A stretch of 64,000 bases of DNA from Plasmopara viticola. Its lineage: Eukaryota > Oomycota > Peronosporomycetes > Peronosporales > Peronosporaceae. A program made the translations under genes and the position numbers. Location: NCBI GenBank assembly GCA_001695595.3, contig MBPM02000021.1:434001-498000 (forward strand), read 5' to 3'. Below the pieces are notes generated by a model. The model ran no database searches and was not told the DNA's origin. It worked only from the letters and a program-made list of their open reading frames with translations. Shown here one piece after another: positions 32,123 through 43,853 of this stretch. Within the stretch, counting starts at the first letter, position 1. Every line of letters starts with the position of its first letter.

Positions 32123-34435
32123 AACAGGCCAGTGTGTTGCCATTAAAAAGGTGACTCCAATGGCGAGGCGGACAGCCGATGCAAAACATACCCTTCGTGA
32201 AGTATTGTTATTGCAGCATCTTGGCAAACATCCAAATGTACGAATGTGGCAACAACAAATGTCACTATCCGTAGGAAGGCCTCAGCTTTTTTGCTTTTTT
32301 GCTTTTTTGCTCTTTTGTAGGTCATCTCCATTCACAATCTTGCCGCGAATTTCAAAGACGATGAGCTGTATATGATCATGGATCTCATGGATACGGACAT
32401 GCACCGCGTGATCCAGAGCTCGCAACCACTCTCCGGTGCGCATGTGAAGTATTTCGTACACCAACTCTTACGGGGCGTCAAGTATCTGCATGACAATGGC
32501 GTTTTGCATCGGGACTTGAAGCCCGGCAATCTCTTGTTGAGCAAAAATTGTACGCTCAAAATCGCAGATTTTGGCCTTGCACGGAAAATCCCTCGTCGGG
32601 TCGGAAAATCCGGTACGTTTTTGGCACGTCCTCGCTCTGCGCCTGCTGCGACTTTTCAATCGAAAGGGTTGGACCGACCGCCAATGACGGAACACGTAGT
32701 CACGCGATGGTATCGAGCACCTGAATTGATGTTGCAACCCGATGGATTATACGATCAAAGCGTCGACATGTGGTCTGTCGGGTGTATCTTTGCTGAACTC
32801 CTCGGACGAAAACCTTTGTTTCCTGGCAAGAATTTCCTCCACCAATTGACGCTAATCTTTAATATCATCGGAACTCCGTCCCCCGACGCGATCGTGCGAC
32901 TTCAGAGCTCGCAAGCGCAATGTTTCTTACAGTCGATGGGTAGAAAATCCAAACGATCGTTTCGCACACTGTTTCCGACAGCAAATGAGGCAGCGGTCGA
33001 TTTACTCGAACGCATGTTGGAATTTGATCCAATCAAGCGAATATCGGCTCAAGAAGCACTGGAGCATCCGTACATGCAAGAGATGGAGCAAAAATATCGC
33101 CATCGGAGCGGCGACGACCCATTGCCATGCACGCGCGCGGATTTTTCCTTTGATTTAAAAAATCTCACGAAAATGGATTTGCGGGCGCTAATTGTCAACG
33201 AAGTGGAACATCACAGGAAGTTGCGATCGAACGGTGCAACTGGATTTGTCGAGACTGGAACGGATGGCGATTTGCATACAGTATCGGACAAAAATCGCTC
33301 GCTTTCGACTTTGACGTCCCCTCATTTTGCAACTATCAGTATCTCGAGGGCGCACGAAATCAAACGCCTTGATAAAGAACCGCAAGACGAGCGGAAAGGG
33401 AAAAGTGTTGTCAAATTAGGGGCAAATCGGCCACGGATTCGAATCCAGAGCAAACCTCGTATCCCAAAACAACAAAAAGCTGATCGTTGCGTCTCGAATC
33501 AGCTAGAACAGGTGCAAGTCTTTCATTCTCAAGCACGATTGCTATCAAATAGTGTATCCTCGTGTGCTGCTAAAAAGGACGTGAACCGTGATATCAAGCC
33601 TGAAAACGTCACTACCCAGTCACAAAATCAGTATACTTTAATCGACAAATCCAAAAGGGATATTCGAACGCATGTATCTACAAAATCTGCGGATTTTAAT
33701 CGGCCTAATTTGACACACGAGTTGTATCCGGAAGAATCTGGACCTGATGTTTCTGCAACTACCAGTGCTTTGACAAAATCCTCGAACGCTAAAATCGCTG
33801 CCGCGGCGATTGATGGCCAGACGTCACTTTCGTTGCAACAGGCTCAAGCGTGGCAAACGAATGAGAGTGAAAATCCAGAACATTTACGTATGTTGGCGTC
33901 CTCACGTCAGGACGCGAAACGATGCCCTGAAGGAAATCGGATTTTTCGTCCGGAATCCGCCATGGTACTTAATCAAGCGAAAAAGACAAAATTTGATGCA
34001 AAGGAGACGACTCGAATAGCAACTCAACGGTCTCGACAAGTCTCTTCAGCTCGAATCACGAGATCCAACTCTCTTTTGCCGCCACCAGCGACTCGAAGCG
34101 CAAGTTTAAGAAAGGCGTACGTGGGTTCCATCAATTCTTTGATTCAAGCTCAGCGATTATACAATGGTGAGTCGTTAGCCGACTTGGCTGACACAATGTT
34201 GGCTACGATCACGCAAAAGGAAGAGTGGGTGGAAGCAACGGGCGAGGGTTTGGAGGCGTCGAGTATGAAGTTGCTGCAGGAAAAAGCGACGACGAATCGT
34301 AAGACGGAGGGGATGGAGAAGCGACTGTGTGGGAAGAAACTCACCGTGCCGAAAAGTCCCAACTTTTCAATCATGTCTTGGCAAAAGAAACATGACGACT
34401 TTGGTCGCAGGGTCGGTGTCAAGGAGGATATTTAA
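31884..34435 (+). CDS. MAP kinase, long C-terminal tail (ERK7/MAPK15-like), TEH activation motif
   Basis: Three exons: 31884-32041, 32105-32237 and 32321-34435, with introns of 63 and 83 nt (gtac donors; the second holds a T-rich gcttttttgc repeat). The spliced product is about 801 aa. Kinase landmarks are GKGSYGIV (about residue 45), VAIKK, HRDLKPGN, DFGLAR and TRWYRAPE. The MAPK dual-phosphorylation site is TEH where most MAPKs have TEY or TDY, and the activation loop is lengthened by a Ser/Pro-rich insert. The region after about residue 370 is a long basic, low-complexity tail, as in atypical MAPKs such as ERK7. ERK7 relatives act at basal bodies and cilia; that link is inference. The promoter, exon 1 and intron 1 are duplicated in the adjacent inverted repeat. 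Confidence 0.85.
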
Positions 34436-36244
34436 TCGGTTTGACTCCAGGTTTTTAGCGATTAAATTGTTGGTACATTAAAGTCGGAAACAACGTTGCA
34501 AGCCACGTTTTAGTTTTTGTTGTTGGCCACTGTTGTAAAGGGTAGCATCTCTATTTTAAGAAGCGGGGTGACTACTAAAATGCCCATCACAAATGCTCGA
34601 TCCTTTGCTATTATTCCGACTGCTTGAAAAGGATTCATAAAGACTACGCTTTTCGGGTTCCAGCTATCCTTGCTTGCAGCTGATATCCCCACGCCAAGGA
34701 AGAAGGTCGGCTGCAACCCGAAAGGGCATAAAATCAGAGGTGGGTTCACTAAACGCCGCCTTGAGCAAAATCCAATTTTATTGTCGAGATCGGGAGGATG
34801 CTTCTCAACCCAATATATCATTTTATTGTGATATATGACACATCTTGACATATAAACGTCAAAAGAGCGAGCCCTTCATCTCGAACTACTGAATCGAGGC
34901 ACCAAAAGCTTTGACACAGAACGGGTTTCTTGGCTTGCATCCACCGAGTCCAAAGATTATGGCACTCCAAGCTCAGAACTAGCTTGTGGGTCGGAATAGA
35001 CATGTCTACTATAATTCTCCTGAGACGCTCTGTGTTGCTCAATGAGTTTTATTCACTTCTGACGAGGAATCCCGACCGATTTAGGCAGGGTATTGCACCA
35101 ATAGCGACGGCCAGAGCCGATCTCCGTTGCTCCCATTGCAACATTCTGGACATTTCAATTTCTGTGGCTTCGAACAGGAATCTGAAGATATGTCCTTCCT
35201 CCTTCTCAAAGGTCTACTTGCCCGGGTCTTTTCGCCCAGAATCGTATGCGGTCAGGTCCAGAATCTTTGTTCTATACTTGTACCTAATTCGAGTCGCCCA
35301 ACTCCCAGAGTCACTACTACTTTTTTCACCAAGCCGCTGTCATGCAAAATACAATAAGATACCCATCGGCGCCTTTTGATTGGCTCCAACTCTGGCCTTT
35401 GTACCGTGGCAGCTTGGCTTCCTCCGGCCTCTGGCAATCCCCACGGCGTCTGACGTTTGAACGCGCTGCATCTTGCTCGCTTCGCTCTCCGTGAGTCCTA
35501 TCCAGATACTCCAGATCCATCTGATGCAAGTGCGCCTCTCACCTCCACGTCCATCTGGCAGCGAACTCACCACGTGTTGAAGTTCAGGGACCGGCTCCTT
35601 CGATTTTACTAGCTGTCCCATACTTTTGCCAAGAGGCGGCAAAGCAGCAAAAAATAGAAGGTGCAGTAGTCCCATTGATTAGATGCATGCAAGTGAGAAA
35701 AATCAGAACAAGAAAGCTGGAGCTTCATCAAGACAATGCGACGAAATGGTAAATTTGCACGCCTTCGACGAACGCGCGAGGGCGCTTCGGGCGTTTCCAG
35801 GCATTGCATTGCGCCTTGCTAGTGCCAATTGACGGGCTCCGCCCCGATAGAAAGGGCACTAAGCCCCATCAAAAGATCGTGGCCAAATCGTGCCGTTATC
35901 GGTACTTGCTTGACTTATCGACGTTTGAGCCTTAAAGTAGCTAGAATTCTAGGACACAGTGAGCGTCCCCGATCATTTCGGGGGATGCTTCTGCGCCGGG
36001 GCTTTGCAGTCGAGTGTAAAGCGCGCCACTCCCCATGTCGCACACGTGGAATTGGAAAGTTCATTTGAAACGGCGGCTTGAGTGGGATGTCTGGAGCCCA
36101 GCTTGGCTATTGTCGATGCAGGCGACTGGATCAGGCGCTTGCCTTTCACTACCTGACTTGGCCTAAAGTGCGCAAGCACACGGGTTTGTGTGTGTGTTTT
36201 TTTCTTTTGGTTTTTTTAACAGAGACAACGAACGACCCAAAAAG
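34436..36244. other. Intergenic region without recognised gene
   Basis: Many overlapping frames of 60-150 codons on both strands share no domain I can recognise. The minus strand near 35100-35170 gives a KLKCPECC segment that could be a gag-like zinc knuckle of a decayed retroelement, but nothing else supports that. The last 50 nt before 36245 hold a T-rich tract and aacag, possibly an intron acceptor for an upstream noncoding exon of the next gene. Confidence 0.4.
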
Positions 36245-37123
36245 ATGCTCATTCACAACCGCTATCACCCCGTGACCCAATTGGCGCAGACGACGTACGG
36301 AGGCATTTACCTCTGCACGGACGAGGCCCACGACGCGCGTCGTGTCGTCTTGAAAAGCGTCGCGCTCGTGCACGCCATTGCCTTGCTGGACGGTCGCGCC
36401 CCGGACCAGCAGTCTCCCGATGACCCGCGCCAAGAACGGGCGTTCGCCACGTTTCAGCGCAGCCAGGCGGCGACGCACCCGCACATTGTCGACTACCTCG
36501 ACGACTTTATCGAGGATCAAATCCTGTACTTTGTGCTCGAACACTGCGTGGACGGCGACTTGTACTCGGCCGTGACGCGGAAAGCGACGCGACGCCTTGA
36601 GTGTGCCAAAGCACTGGCCGTCGTCCAGCAAATCGCCGCGGGTGTGGCGTTTTTGCATGGCCACGGCATTGCCCATCGCGACCTAAGTCTCGAAAACGTG
36701 CTGCTGCATCACGGCGTGTGCAAGATTGGGGACTTTGGGCTGTCGACGAAACTCGACGACGTTGGGATTGGACGGGTGGGGAAGGCGTATTACATGGCAC
36801 CCGAAGTCGTGGCCACCACGACCGTGTACGATCCCAGAGCCGCCGACGTCTGGTCCCTCGGCATCATTTTCTTTATCCTCGTGACTGGCTCACCGCTCAT
36901 CCAGCTGGCAGCAGAAGAGGACGTGGCGTACCGCGCGCTACGGAAAGTCGGCGTGAGGGAGGTGTTACAGGCATGGCACATGAGTAAATTGATGGACGAG
37001 GGCGCCATGGAGCTGCTCGAAGGCATGTTGCAGTGCGACCCGAGCAAGCGATTGACAATCACCCAAGTCGAGCAGCACGAAGCGTTTGTAAACAGCGAAT
37101 TGTGTCCAGTGAGTCAATGGTAG
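36245..37123 (+). CDS. Small serine/threonine protein kinase
   Basis: 292-aa, kinase domain only. The glycine loop is weak (QTTYGGIYL), the ATP Lys lies in VVLKSV, the catalytic loop is HRDLSLENVL, followed by DFGLSTK, a YYMAPEVV segment and DVWSLGIIFF. An acidic DDFIEDQILYFVLEHC hinge region and the catalytic motifs place it near the CAMK/AMPK-like group, but I cannot name a subfamily. The start is the ATG at 36245. An in-frame upstream extension would need a GTG and reads through a T-rich tract. The body is GC-rich compared with surrounding intergenic DNA. Confidence 0.8.
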   Translation: MLIHNRYHPVTQLAQTTYGGIYLCTDEAHDARRVVLKSVALVHAIALLDGRAPDQQSPDDPRQERAFATFQRSQAATHPHIVDYLDDFIEDQILYFVLEHCVDGDLYSAVTRKATRRLECAKALAVVQQIAAGVAFLHGHGIAHRDLSLENVLLHHGVCKIGDFGLSTKLDDVGIGRVGKAYYMAPEVVATTTVYDPRAADVWSLGIIFFILVTGSPLIQLAAEEDVAYRALRKVGVREVLQAWHMSKLMDEGAMELLEGMLQCDPSKRLTITQVEQHEAFVNSELCPVSQW

Positions 37124-38086
37124 GAATAAGCAAAACATGTATTAAGTGATATTTGGGAAAAGGGGTGCAAAGGGCCCACTTTGGCAGTGAAAAGAGCTCT
37201 TTTTGCGACTTTTAGGGCACGTTCCAGCGCAGATTTTTTTGCTTGGCACCTTAGGCTATCAACTTTTGGCAAACAAGACTGAAAAGAAGGGGGCACGACA
37301 GCTTGCACACTGAGATGGACAGAGTGTCTGCAAAGTAAAAGGGGTTGCTTAGGTAGGATACGAGGTAGAAGATACATTGTATTAAATACTCTAGTATTTA
37401 CACTGCATTCTATGGCACCGGAAAGGAGCTTTCTTTTGATTTACCCATTTATTTGGAATAGGAACCGTCGAAATTTTGTGACAGACTAGGCTTGTAGATG
37501 CGTCAAATAGGGGCATTTGGGTCAGTATAAGATTGTTATTTTTACATAAGGACACATTCTTTGCGAGCAATTCTAGCCTATTACGACCGGATCAGCAGGT
37601 AGAATAGTTCAACTTTATCTCTAAAACGACGTAATATAATGAATATAGGGTGAATGGATCTGCAAACTGATCGTAGAGTTGACGCATATCTTTCAGTATC
37701 TAGCATGGAATTAGATCCTTTACGCTACAAATTATTTACCAATCGAGTAGAAAATAGATACCAATAAATTTCCAGCTTCTGACGCATCAAGGCAATGTGG
37801 GTATGGAATTATAAATGATACGCCCACACACTTTCCCGATAGCATACGAGGCTCCGAAGAAGTCGTTGCAAGACGTACAAAGCAGACACACTTTCTCTCT
37901 TAGGAGCTTAGCTATTGGACGATATATAAGTTCGTAACTTCGGTAATTTGCGCTTCAAAAGAAAGAATTCAAACGTGCACCAAAGAAGAATAAGTCATTG
38001 GTATAACTTTGCAAAAGGCTTGTGTTTGTTAATAATAGCATTTCTATATGTAACTCTTACAATCAAAGACATCCCCGTAATTTGGC
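37124..38086. other. Intergenic region, nothing recognised
   Basis: About 960 bp of AT-rich sequence. A frame at 37948-38433 overlaps the start of the next gene in another frame and has no supported domain. Confidence 0.5.
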
Positions 38087-40903
38087 ATGTCTGGTTCGAG
38101 GAAGGAGATTATAAGCCGAGCCGACCGACGTGCATGGCTCGACGAACAGCTCGAGGAACGAAAGAAGCAACGGGAGCGTCAGCACGAGCAACAAAGTGCC
38201 GCTTCCAAGCTCGAAGAGCAAGAGTTCTGGGCCCCCTTTGCCCACCAAGCCGAGACGACAGGCGAACTGAACATTGCTTGGAAACAAGCGAGCTCTTGCT
38301 TTACTTGGCAACGCGTTTTGGGCTTCCAAAACCTCGTAGCTTTACGAATCACGGGTCATCAATTACAGGAGATACCCGAGCCTCTTGCTTTTACCCTTTC
38401 ATCCCTCGAAACTTTATCCTTGATCGACGATAAGCTCGAACGGCTTCCTGCCAATATCGGTACACTTGTGCATTTAACCAATCTCGATTTGACTAAAAAT
38501 CGACTCAAACAATTGCCAGCAAGTCTCACGCAACTCTCGGCATTAAAAGTCTTGAATCTGTCGAATAATAGGTTGGAAGACTTGCCAACAACGTTCGGAA
38601 GCCTCGAGAACCTCGAGAAACTTTGGCTTGAATGCAATCAACTTCAAACCCTGCCCGAGTCCTTTGGGGCGTGTCAACGTCTTCGATACGCCAACTTGAC
38701 GAATAATAAATTAATCACACTTCCAGAATCCATGGGAGATCTAGAATCTCTTGTAACTCTATCCGTGAATCTCAACGCATTGGTAGAATTGCCGGACACC
38801 CTTATCAAGCTTGCAAACTTACAGACATTCCATGCCTCACGGAATCAGCTCGTGAAATTACCTCGAAACATTGGGCACATGCAGTCCCTTCGCGAGTTGC
38901 GACTCGACTGGAATGCGATTCAAGAACTGCCCTTTTCGTTTCAAGCGCTGAGTCAGTTGCAACTGTTGAGTCTGGAGCAAAATCCCATGCGGATGCCACC
39001 CCGAGACATCATTGCACGGGGGATTTCCGAGTCAATAAAGTATATGGAAAAAGCGTTCGAAGCCTTTCAACGCAGCGGTCGCCGCGAAATCGTCGAAGCG
39101 CTTCAAGAAGTGTTTGCGTTTGCCACGCAACTGGTGATGGAGTTTGAAGCCAGCAACTCTAAAAGGGAAGGAGAGTTCGACAACAACACAAGGGTGGAGG
39201 ATGTACACGTGATCATGTCACTTTTCGAGCCCCATTGCGATCATCTTGCCCCGTTAGCAAACCACGCACTTAGAGTGTACGGTGTCGTATGGGAGCGCTT
39301 TTACTCGGACTTGCTCCCTGCGATCGAGCGGCAACAAGCACGGAGGCAAGACGCCAATGCAAATGGCACTCACGTTCCATTCTCCCACCGGTTTACACCA
39401 ACAGAGATTGAAGATTCGTTGATGCATTATCACGATGACTTTGGTATCGTCAGTGTGACTGGCGAACCATCGTCTCGTGTATTGGTGGAATTCCGGCAAT
39501 GCGCTTGCGTAGCGCTCCCTGAAAGTGGCAAAGGCCTTCGAAAAGCCTGTTTGCCCCGACAAAGTCCCTTTCGTTGCCAACGCTTTGGTCGCTTACTCCG
39601 TGCTCAAATGCTGACAAGGGAACAAGCCCAAGATCAAGTCGCGAGTAGCTACTTCCGTGTCAAAGTGGCTCGTTTGGAATTAAAGACACAACGTCGAGCG
39701 ATCGAGTACGTCGAGTCGACGGCCGGTGGTGCTGCAATGGATCAAATTGCACGAGGACTTGCACTCGCAATGGGGCGTCGTCATCGTCGGTTGCGGACAC
39801 TCGTGCACGAAAGTGAGAAAAAGCTTCGGCAAGTCACTTGTCGGCGTGACAAGTTGCGTGTTCAGGTGGCTACGTTCCGACGCACGAAAGTGAGTCGAGT
39901 GCAATTGATACGAGAGAAATGTACACGGATTGAAAAGGAGCGAGAGGCATTGGAGAAGGAAATTGCGATGGGGTCTGGAAAGGAAAAGGAGGTTGCAAGG
40001 AAAAGGAACACGCTGAAAAAGCTGGACGAGAAGTGGATCAAGTTGCAAAACGAAGTGGAGAAGGAGGATGGAGACGATGAAGAGGTTGAGAAGCTCGAGC
40101 TGGCAATCGCCAAGCTTGAGAGGGAAGAGCACGAGCTATCGAGTCGGATTGAGAAAGCTTTCGAGTGGGACCTGGACGTTGAGGTGGAAGACCAAGACCA
40201 AGGGGAGGATTCAAAGGAAGACGACAGTGATGACGACGAAGATGGGAGCGAATCGGAGCAAGAGGAATCAGTCGAGGAGGTTGTTTCCAGAGTGCGTACA
40301 AGGGCTCTATCTCCTGTTTCAAATTCTCCGTTTTTCAACATTGAAACGCCAAGTGTCAAGATTGAAGATTACCGTCAAAGTGCGGTGAAACTCGTCTTAC
40401 AAGAGCTTACGAAACGAGCCAGCGACAAGAATGGCAAGCCCATGGCAAAATCCATGGTAGTTGCCCCCCCGTCTCCCTTTGCAATCCCCCTAGATGTTGC
40501 AGAAGACGTTCTTGTCAATCTCTTTCGGACGCACCTTCGTACCGCATATGTTGCAATGCAGTGCGCCAGAGTGGCGCACCAAGTTACGCGAGAAGTGGTA
40601 CAACTGCGGTACGTTTTGCAGCGCTGGCGTGGGCGTACCACTCGGGCTGTGTTGCAAACGTGGCATGACGTGGCTCACTCGTCTCGAAACGATGCCCTTG
40701 CAGAGCAAAGGCGTAAGAAACGAATCGAGGGACTGAAGAAGCAAAACCTAGTGTTGGAAGAAGAAGTGGCACGAAAGGAAGCGCGACGGTGGGTACAGGC
40801 CACGGACATGTACACGGATCGCATCTACTACGAGAACCAAGAGACGGGAGAAACGGCCTTGACTCCCCCGCCGTATTGGGCACTCGAGATGGCAAGTTGT
40901 TAA
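38087..40903 (+). CDS. Leucine-rich-repeat protein with coiled coil, acidic stretch and WW-like C-terminus
   Basis: Intronless, 938 aa. After a charged helical N-terminus (KKQRERQHEQQ), about ten plant/Ras-type 23-residue LRRs follow at residues 83-310 (pattern LxxLxLxxNxLxxLPxxxxxL). A helical middle region is followed by a strong coiled coil at about 560-700 and an Asp/Glu/Ser-rich segment (DDSDDDEDGSESEQEE). The last 35 residues read MYTDRIYYENQETGETA and PPPYW, the second half of a WW domain. LRR plus coiled coil is common among axonemal and scaffold proteins, but no orthologue is certain. The gene is convergent with DRC11, with 15 nt between the stop codons. Start chosen as the first ATG before the helix. 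Confidence 0.8.
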   Translation: MSGSRKEIISRADRRAWLDEQLEERKKQRERQHEQQSAASKLEEQEFWAPFAHQAETTGELNIAWKQASSCFTWQRVLGFQNLVALRITGHQLQEIPEPLAFTLSSLETLSLIDDKLERLPANIGTLVHLTNLDLTKNRLKQLPASLTQLSALKVLNLSNNRLEDLPTTFGSLENLEKLWLECNQLQTLPESFGACQRLRYANLTNNKLITLPESMGDLESLVTLSVNLNALVELPDTLIKLANLQTFHASRNQLVKLPRNIGHMQSLRELRLDWNAIQELPFSFQALSQLQLLSLEQNPMRMPPRDIIARGISESIKYMEKAFEAFQRSGRREIVEALQEVFAFATQLVMEFEASNSKREGEFDNNTRVEDVHVIMSLFEPHCDHLAPLANHALRVYGVVWERFYSDLLPAIERQQARRQDANANGTHVPFSHRFTPTEIEDSLMHYHDDFGIVSVTGEPSSRVLVEFRQCACVALPESGKGLRKACLPRQSPFRCQRFGRLLRAQMLTREQAQDQVASSYFRVKVARLELKTQRRAIEYVESTAGGAAMDQIARGLALAMGRRHRRLRTLVHESEKKLRQVTCRRDKLRVQVATFRRTKVSRVQLIREKCTRIEKEREALEKEIAMGSGKEKEVARKRNTLKKLDEKWIKLQNEVEKEDGDDEEVEKLELAIAKLEREEHELSSRIEKAFEWDLDVEVEDQDQGEDSKEDDSDDDEDGSESEQEESVEEVVSRVRTRALSPVSNSPFFNIETPSVKIEDYRQSAVKLVLQELTKRASDKNGKPMAKSMVVAPPSPFAIPLDVAEDVLVNLFRTHLRTAYVAMQCARVAHQVTREVVQLRYVLQRWRGRTTRAVLQTWHDVAHSSRNDALAEQRRKKRIEGLKKQNLVLEEEVARKEARRWVQATDMYTDRIYYENQETGETALTPPPYWALEMASC

Positions 40904-40918
40904 ATTTCAGTGCGTTTT

Positions 40919-43853
40919 TTATTTCTTTGCCTTTTTGCCTTTTTTGTCTCCTTTGCCTTGGCCCTCTTTGGCCTCCAAAGCCACTTTGCGTAATTTATCG
41001 CGCGTATCTTTCAAGCCTGTGATCAGCGCCGTAAACGTTTGATACTTTTCAATATTCTCCGCAAAGGGGGGCGCTTGATGGGATAAAGCATCTAGAAATT
41101 CCGCTTCATGCAGTGGACGCTTGGGTAAGCACTCGACGCGTCGAGGCGTGAGTGTATTCTCTACTGCACGTACAATGCTACCCGAGGTATACCCTTCGGA
41201 AACGTGAGCTAACGTTGAAATGTCAAGAAGCGGGTGAGGGCGCCGAGCGTCTTGTATTTGAGGTGCAATGGTACTTGCTGCGAGTACCGTCGATGACATA
41301 AAAGACGCCGCAGCAAGGGCCAAAGTAGTCGCGGTCGACGAAAGGTTCAAAGACGCTGCGTGGGCCACTATCGTAGCGCGAGTTGCGTGTTTCCAGAGCA
41401 AAACTCGTGACGCATAATCGGGGTATGGAACATAGAGGAATTTATCAAAACACGCGCGCAACTCCTTGGCATCGCCCGCTTCAGGATCGGCGGAAGTGCC
41501 AACTACTAGCACACGGTCGGACGGCTCGAGCGCAGCTTTGAGGTAGAGCAACAAATCCTTTTTAAACCGAGCTGGCCCGTCCGGTGCTGCACTCGCTTTT
41601 GGCTTTTTCCCATTGCCAGCAAACATTTGCTCGCACTCGTCAATGTAAATGATAATAGGTTGGAGTGTAGTAGCTTTTGCCAACATGAACGCCATGTGCA
41701 CGAGCTTCGTGGGCCCCGTTTTGCCCGAAAACTTGCCCATCAGATTACGCGGGGACAGATTCAGCAAGAGCGCCCCCGTCTCATTTGCAAGCGCACTCAC
41801 CAATAACGTTTTCCCGGCTCCACGAGGACCATAGAGCAGTAAAGAACGGATGAGAGGCGTGCGAGCTCGAAGAAACGGCGAACTTAACGGGAGGACGCCA
41901 TATTCGATAATTAATTGTCGGAGTTGAGCGGCCGACGGGTCTTGGGGGACCCAATTTCCCGCCCGATCCCGACGGTCGAGATGGTGCAAACTCGTGCCAA
42001 GAAAGTTAAAACTTCCAATAAAGTCACACACACGCACTCCTGGACGAGGGGCGTGCACAATCTGGTGATCGACCAACACACTCAGAAACGACTCTGGTGC
42101 ACGTCCTTTCACGTCGGCAATCTTCTCGCCCGGCAGAGCTTTGCTCTTTTTCCCTTTGTCGAGCCCACTCTTTTTCCCCTTTTTCACTTGCCCCTTTTTC
42201 CCGTTGCCCTTTTTGCCCTTTTTGCCCTTTTTCCCCAAACTCGCCGCCTCCAATTGGGCCTTAATGTTCACCAATTGCAACACTAACATTTCATCCACTT
42301 GTTGACGGACTTGCACTTCCACGGGGCCTCGGACCACATCCTTGGCAAGGGCCACATCGTACTTTTGATAAAACTTCTCCAGCTCCTGCCGCTCGAGCCA
42401 CACTTTTTCATACTGCGCCACGCCACCCGCAAGCTTCGTCCCAAGCTCAGTCTGGCCCGTAAGCGGTGGCGGGCGCTCCACCACGTCTTCCTCGCTGCTC
42501 TTGCCCTCTTTGCCTTTGCTTTTTGCTCCTTTGCCACCTTTTTCAACCTCTTTCGTCTTCGATTTCGACCCCTTCTTGCCTCCAACATCGTTCTTGCTAG
42601 CGTCTTTCGCCTCTGCCCTCGCTTCCACCTCCTTGTCCTCGTTGCCAGTCGCGTAGAAACCAGCAAGGTCTTCCGGTAATTGGCCACTGGCCATCATGTC
42701 GGTGATCCACCGTCGTCGTTCTTCCAGCATCGTTTCCTTCATCACCGGCCCTTCTTCGCGGGTCACGACCCCATGCAAGTCGACCAACGCTCGAGCGTAT
42801 TCCTCTTGATTCTCCACTTGTTCCGCTCGGCGCTGAAGACGGGCGTTCGCCAAGCGAGTGTCTAGCGCAGCACGATCGTAGTAGGGGGCTTTCATGCCAA
42901 TGAACACGAGCTCGGCTTCCCGTGCTCGATTGGCCGTGACACGGGACCAGAACCCACGAAACATTCGTTGCACGGTCGTGGCTGCCACGTCGGGATCGAC
43001 TTCGAACGTTGGTGGCGACGTTTCGTACACCTTTCGGTGACGCTCTTGCTCTCGCATTTCGTGGACAAGACGACCGCGCTGACGCCCTTGACGCCCTCGT
43101 TCATTCTTTTGAATCACCCCAATCGCTTCATCAAGTGACAATACTTCAACCCCTTGTACCAAAGGCGATGGTTTCGATCCATCGAGTGCAATAGAGTCCA
43201 CGCCATGTTTGAGCTTCATGTACCCTTTGACAAGACGATCTCGACGAACGAGATTGTCAAGCTGCTCGTCTCGAAACGACTGGGACACTGGCAGCTCTAT
43301 CGTTGCGGGCGGGAGCTTGAGGTCCACGAGAATGTCGTCGAGGTGGACGTAGTCCCATGGAAAACTCTGCTCGGGCTGCGTCCGCACGTCGGGATTTGGT
43401 GGATTCCATTTCACGAGGAGATGCTTGAGCTCCACAATGCGCGTGGCCACGACTTCAATCACTTGCTTGACATCAATGCGTTTTTGAGGATGCACCATCT
43501 GGTCGTAGCACTCGGACAAGCGCGCGAGGATCTGAATGTACTTGATGTAGAGACACGCATAGTGCTGAAACGCCTCGACGATCGAAGCTTGAGGGGGCTA
43601 ACAAGAGGAGGGGTCGCATAGCATAGAATAGGAGACAAGCAAGAAAAGGAAGGAGGTGCGATAGCAAACGATACCGGTTCATGCGATGTCACGCTGGACG
43701 CGTCACCGAGCGTATGGTCCTCAATGTGGACTTGCTCGTTGAGCTCCATCATGGCTTCTTGCCATCGGCGGTCATACGTGCTAATCAAAGACCGTCTTGT
43801 ATGGGCGGATAGGACCAACGGAAGGCAAGAGGACGGACGTACCTGTTGGCCAT
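40919..43853 (-). CDS. DRC11: IQ and AAA domain protein, IQCA1/DRC11-like (nexin-dynein regulatory complex)
   Basis: Three exons on the minus strand: 43853-43843 (ATG and three codons), 43780-43675 and 43597-40919. Introns are 62 and 77 nt, both GT-AG, and reading phase is kept, giving 931 aa. The N-terminus carries the family block AFQHYACLYIKYIQILARLS followed by ECYDQMVHPQKR. An IQ motif (TTVQRMFRGFWSR, about residue 250) follows, then Lys/Gly-rich low-complexity linkers. The AAA domain has Walker A GPRGAGKT and Walker B IIIYIDECEQMF, and the tail is basic (KGDKKGKKAKK). In algae and animals this protein belongs to the N-DRC of motile axonemes. Its presence suggests flagellated zoospores. 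Confidence 0.9.
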
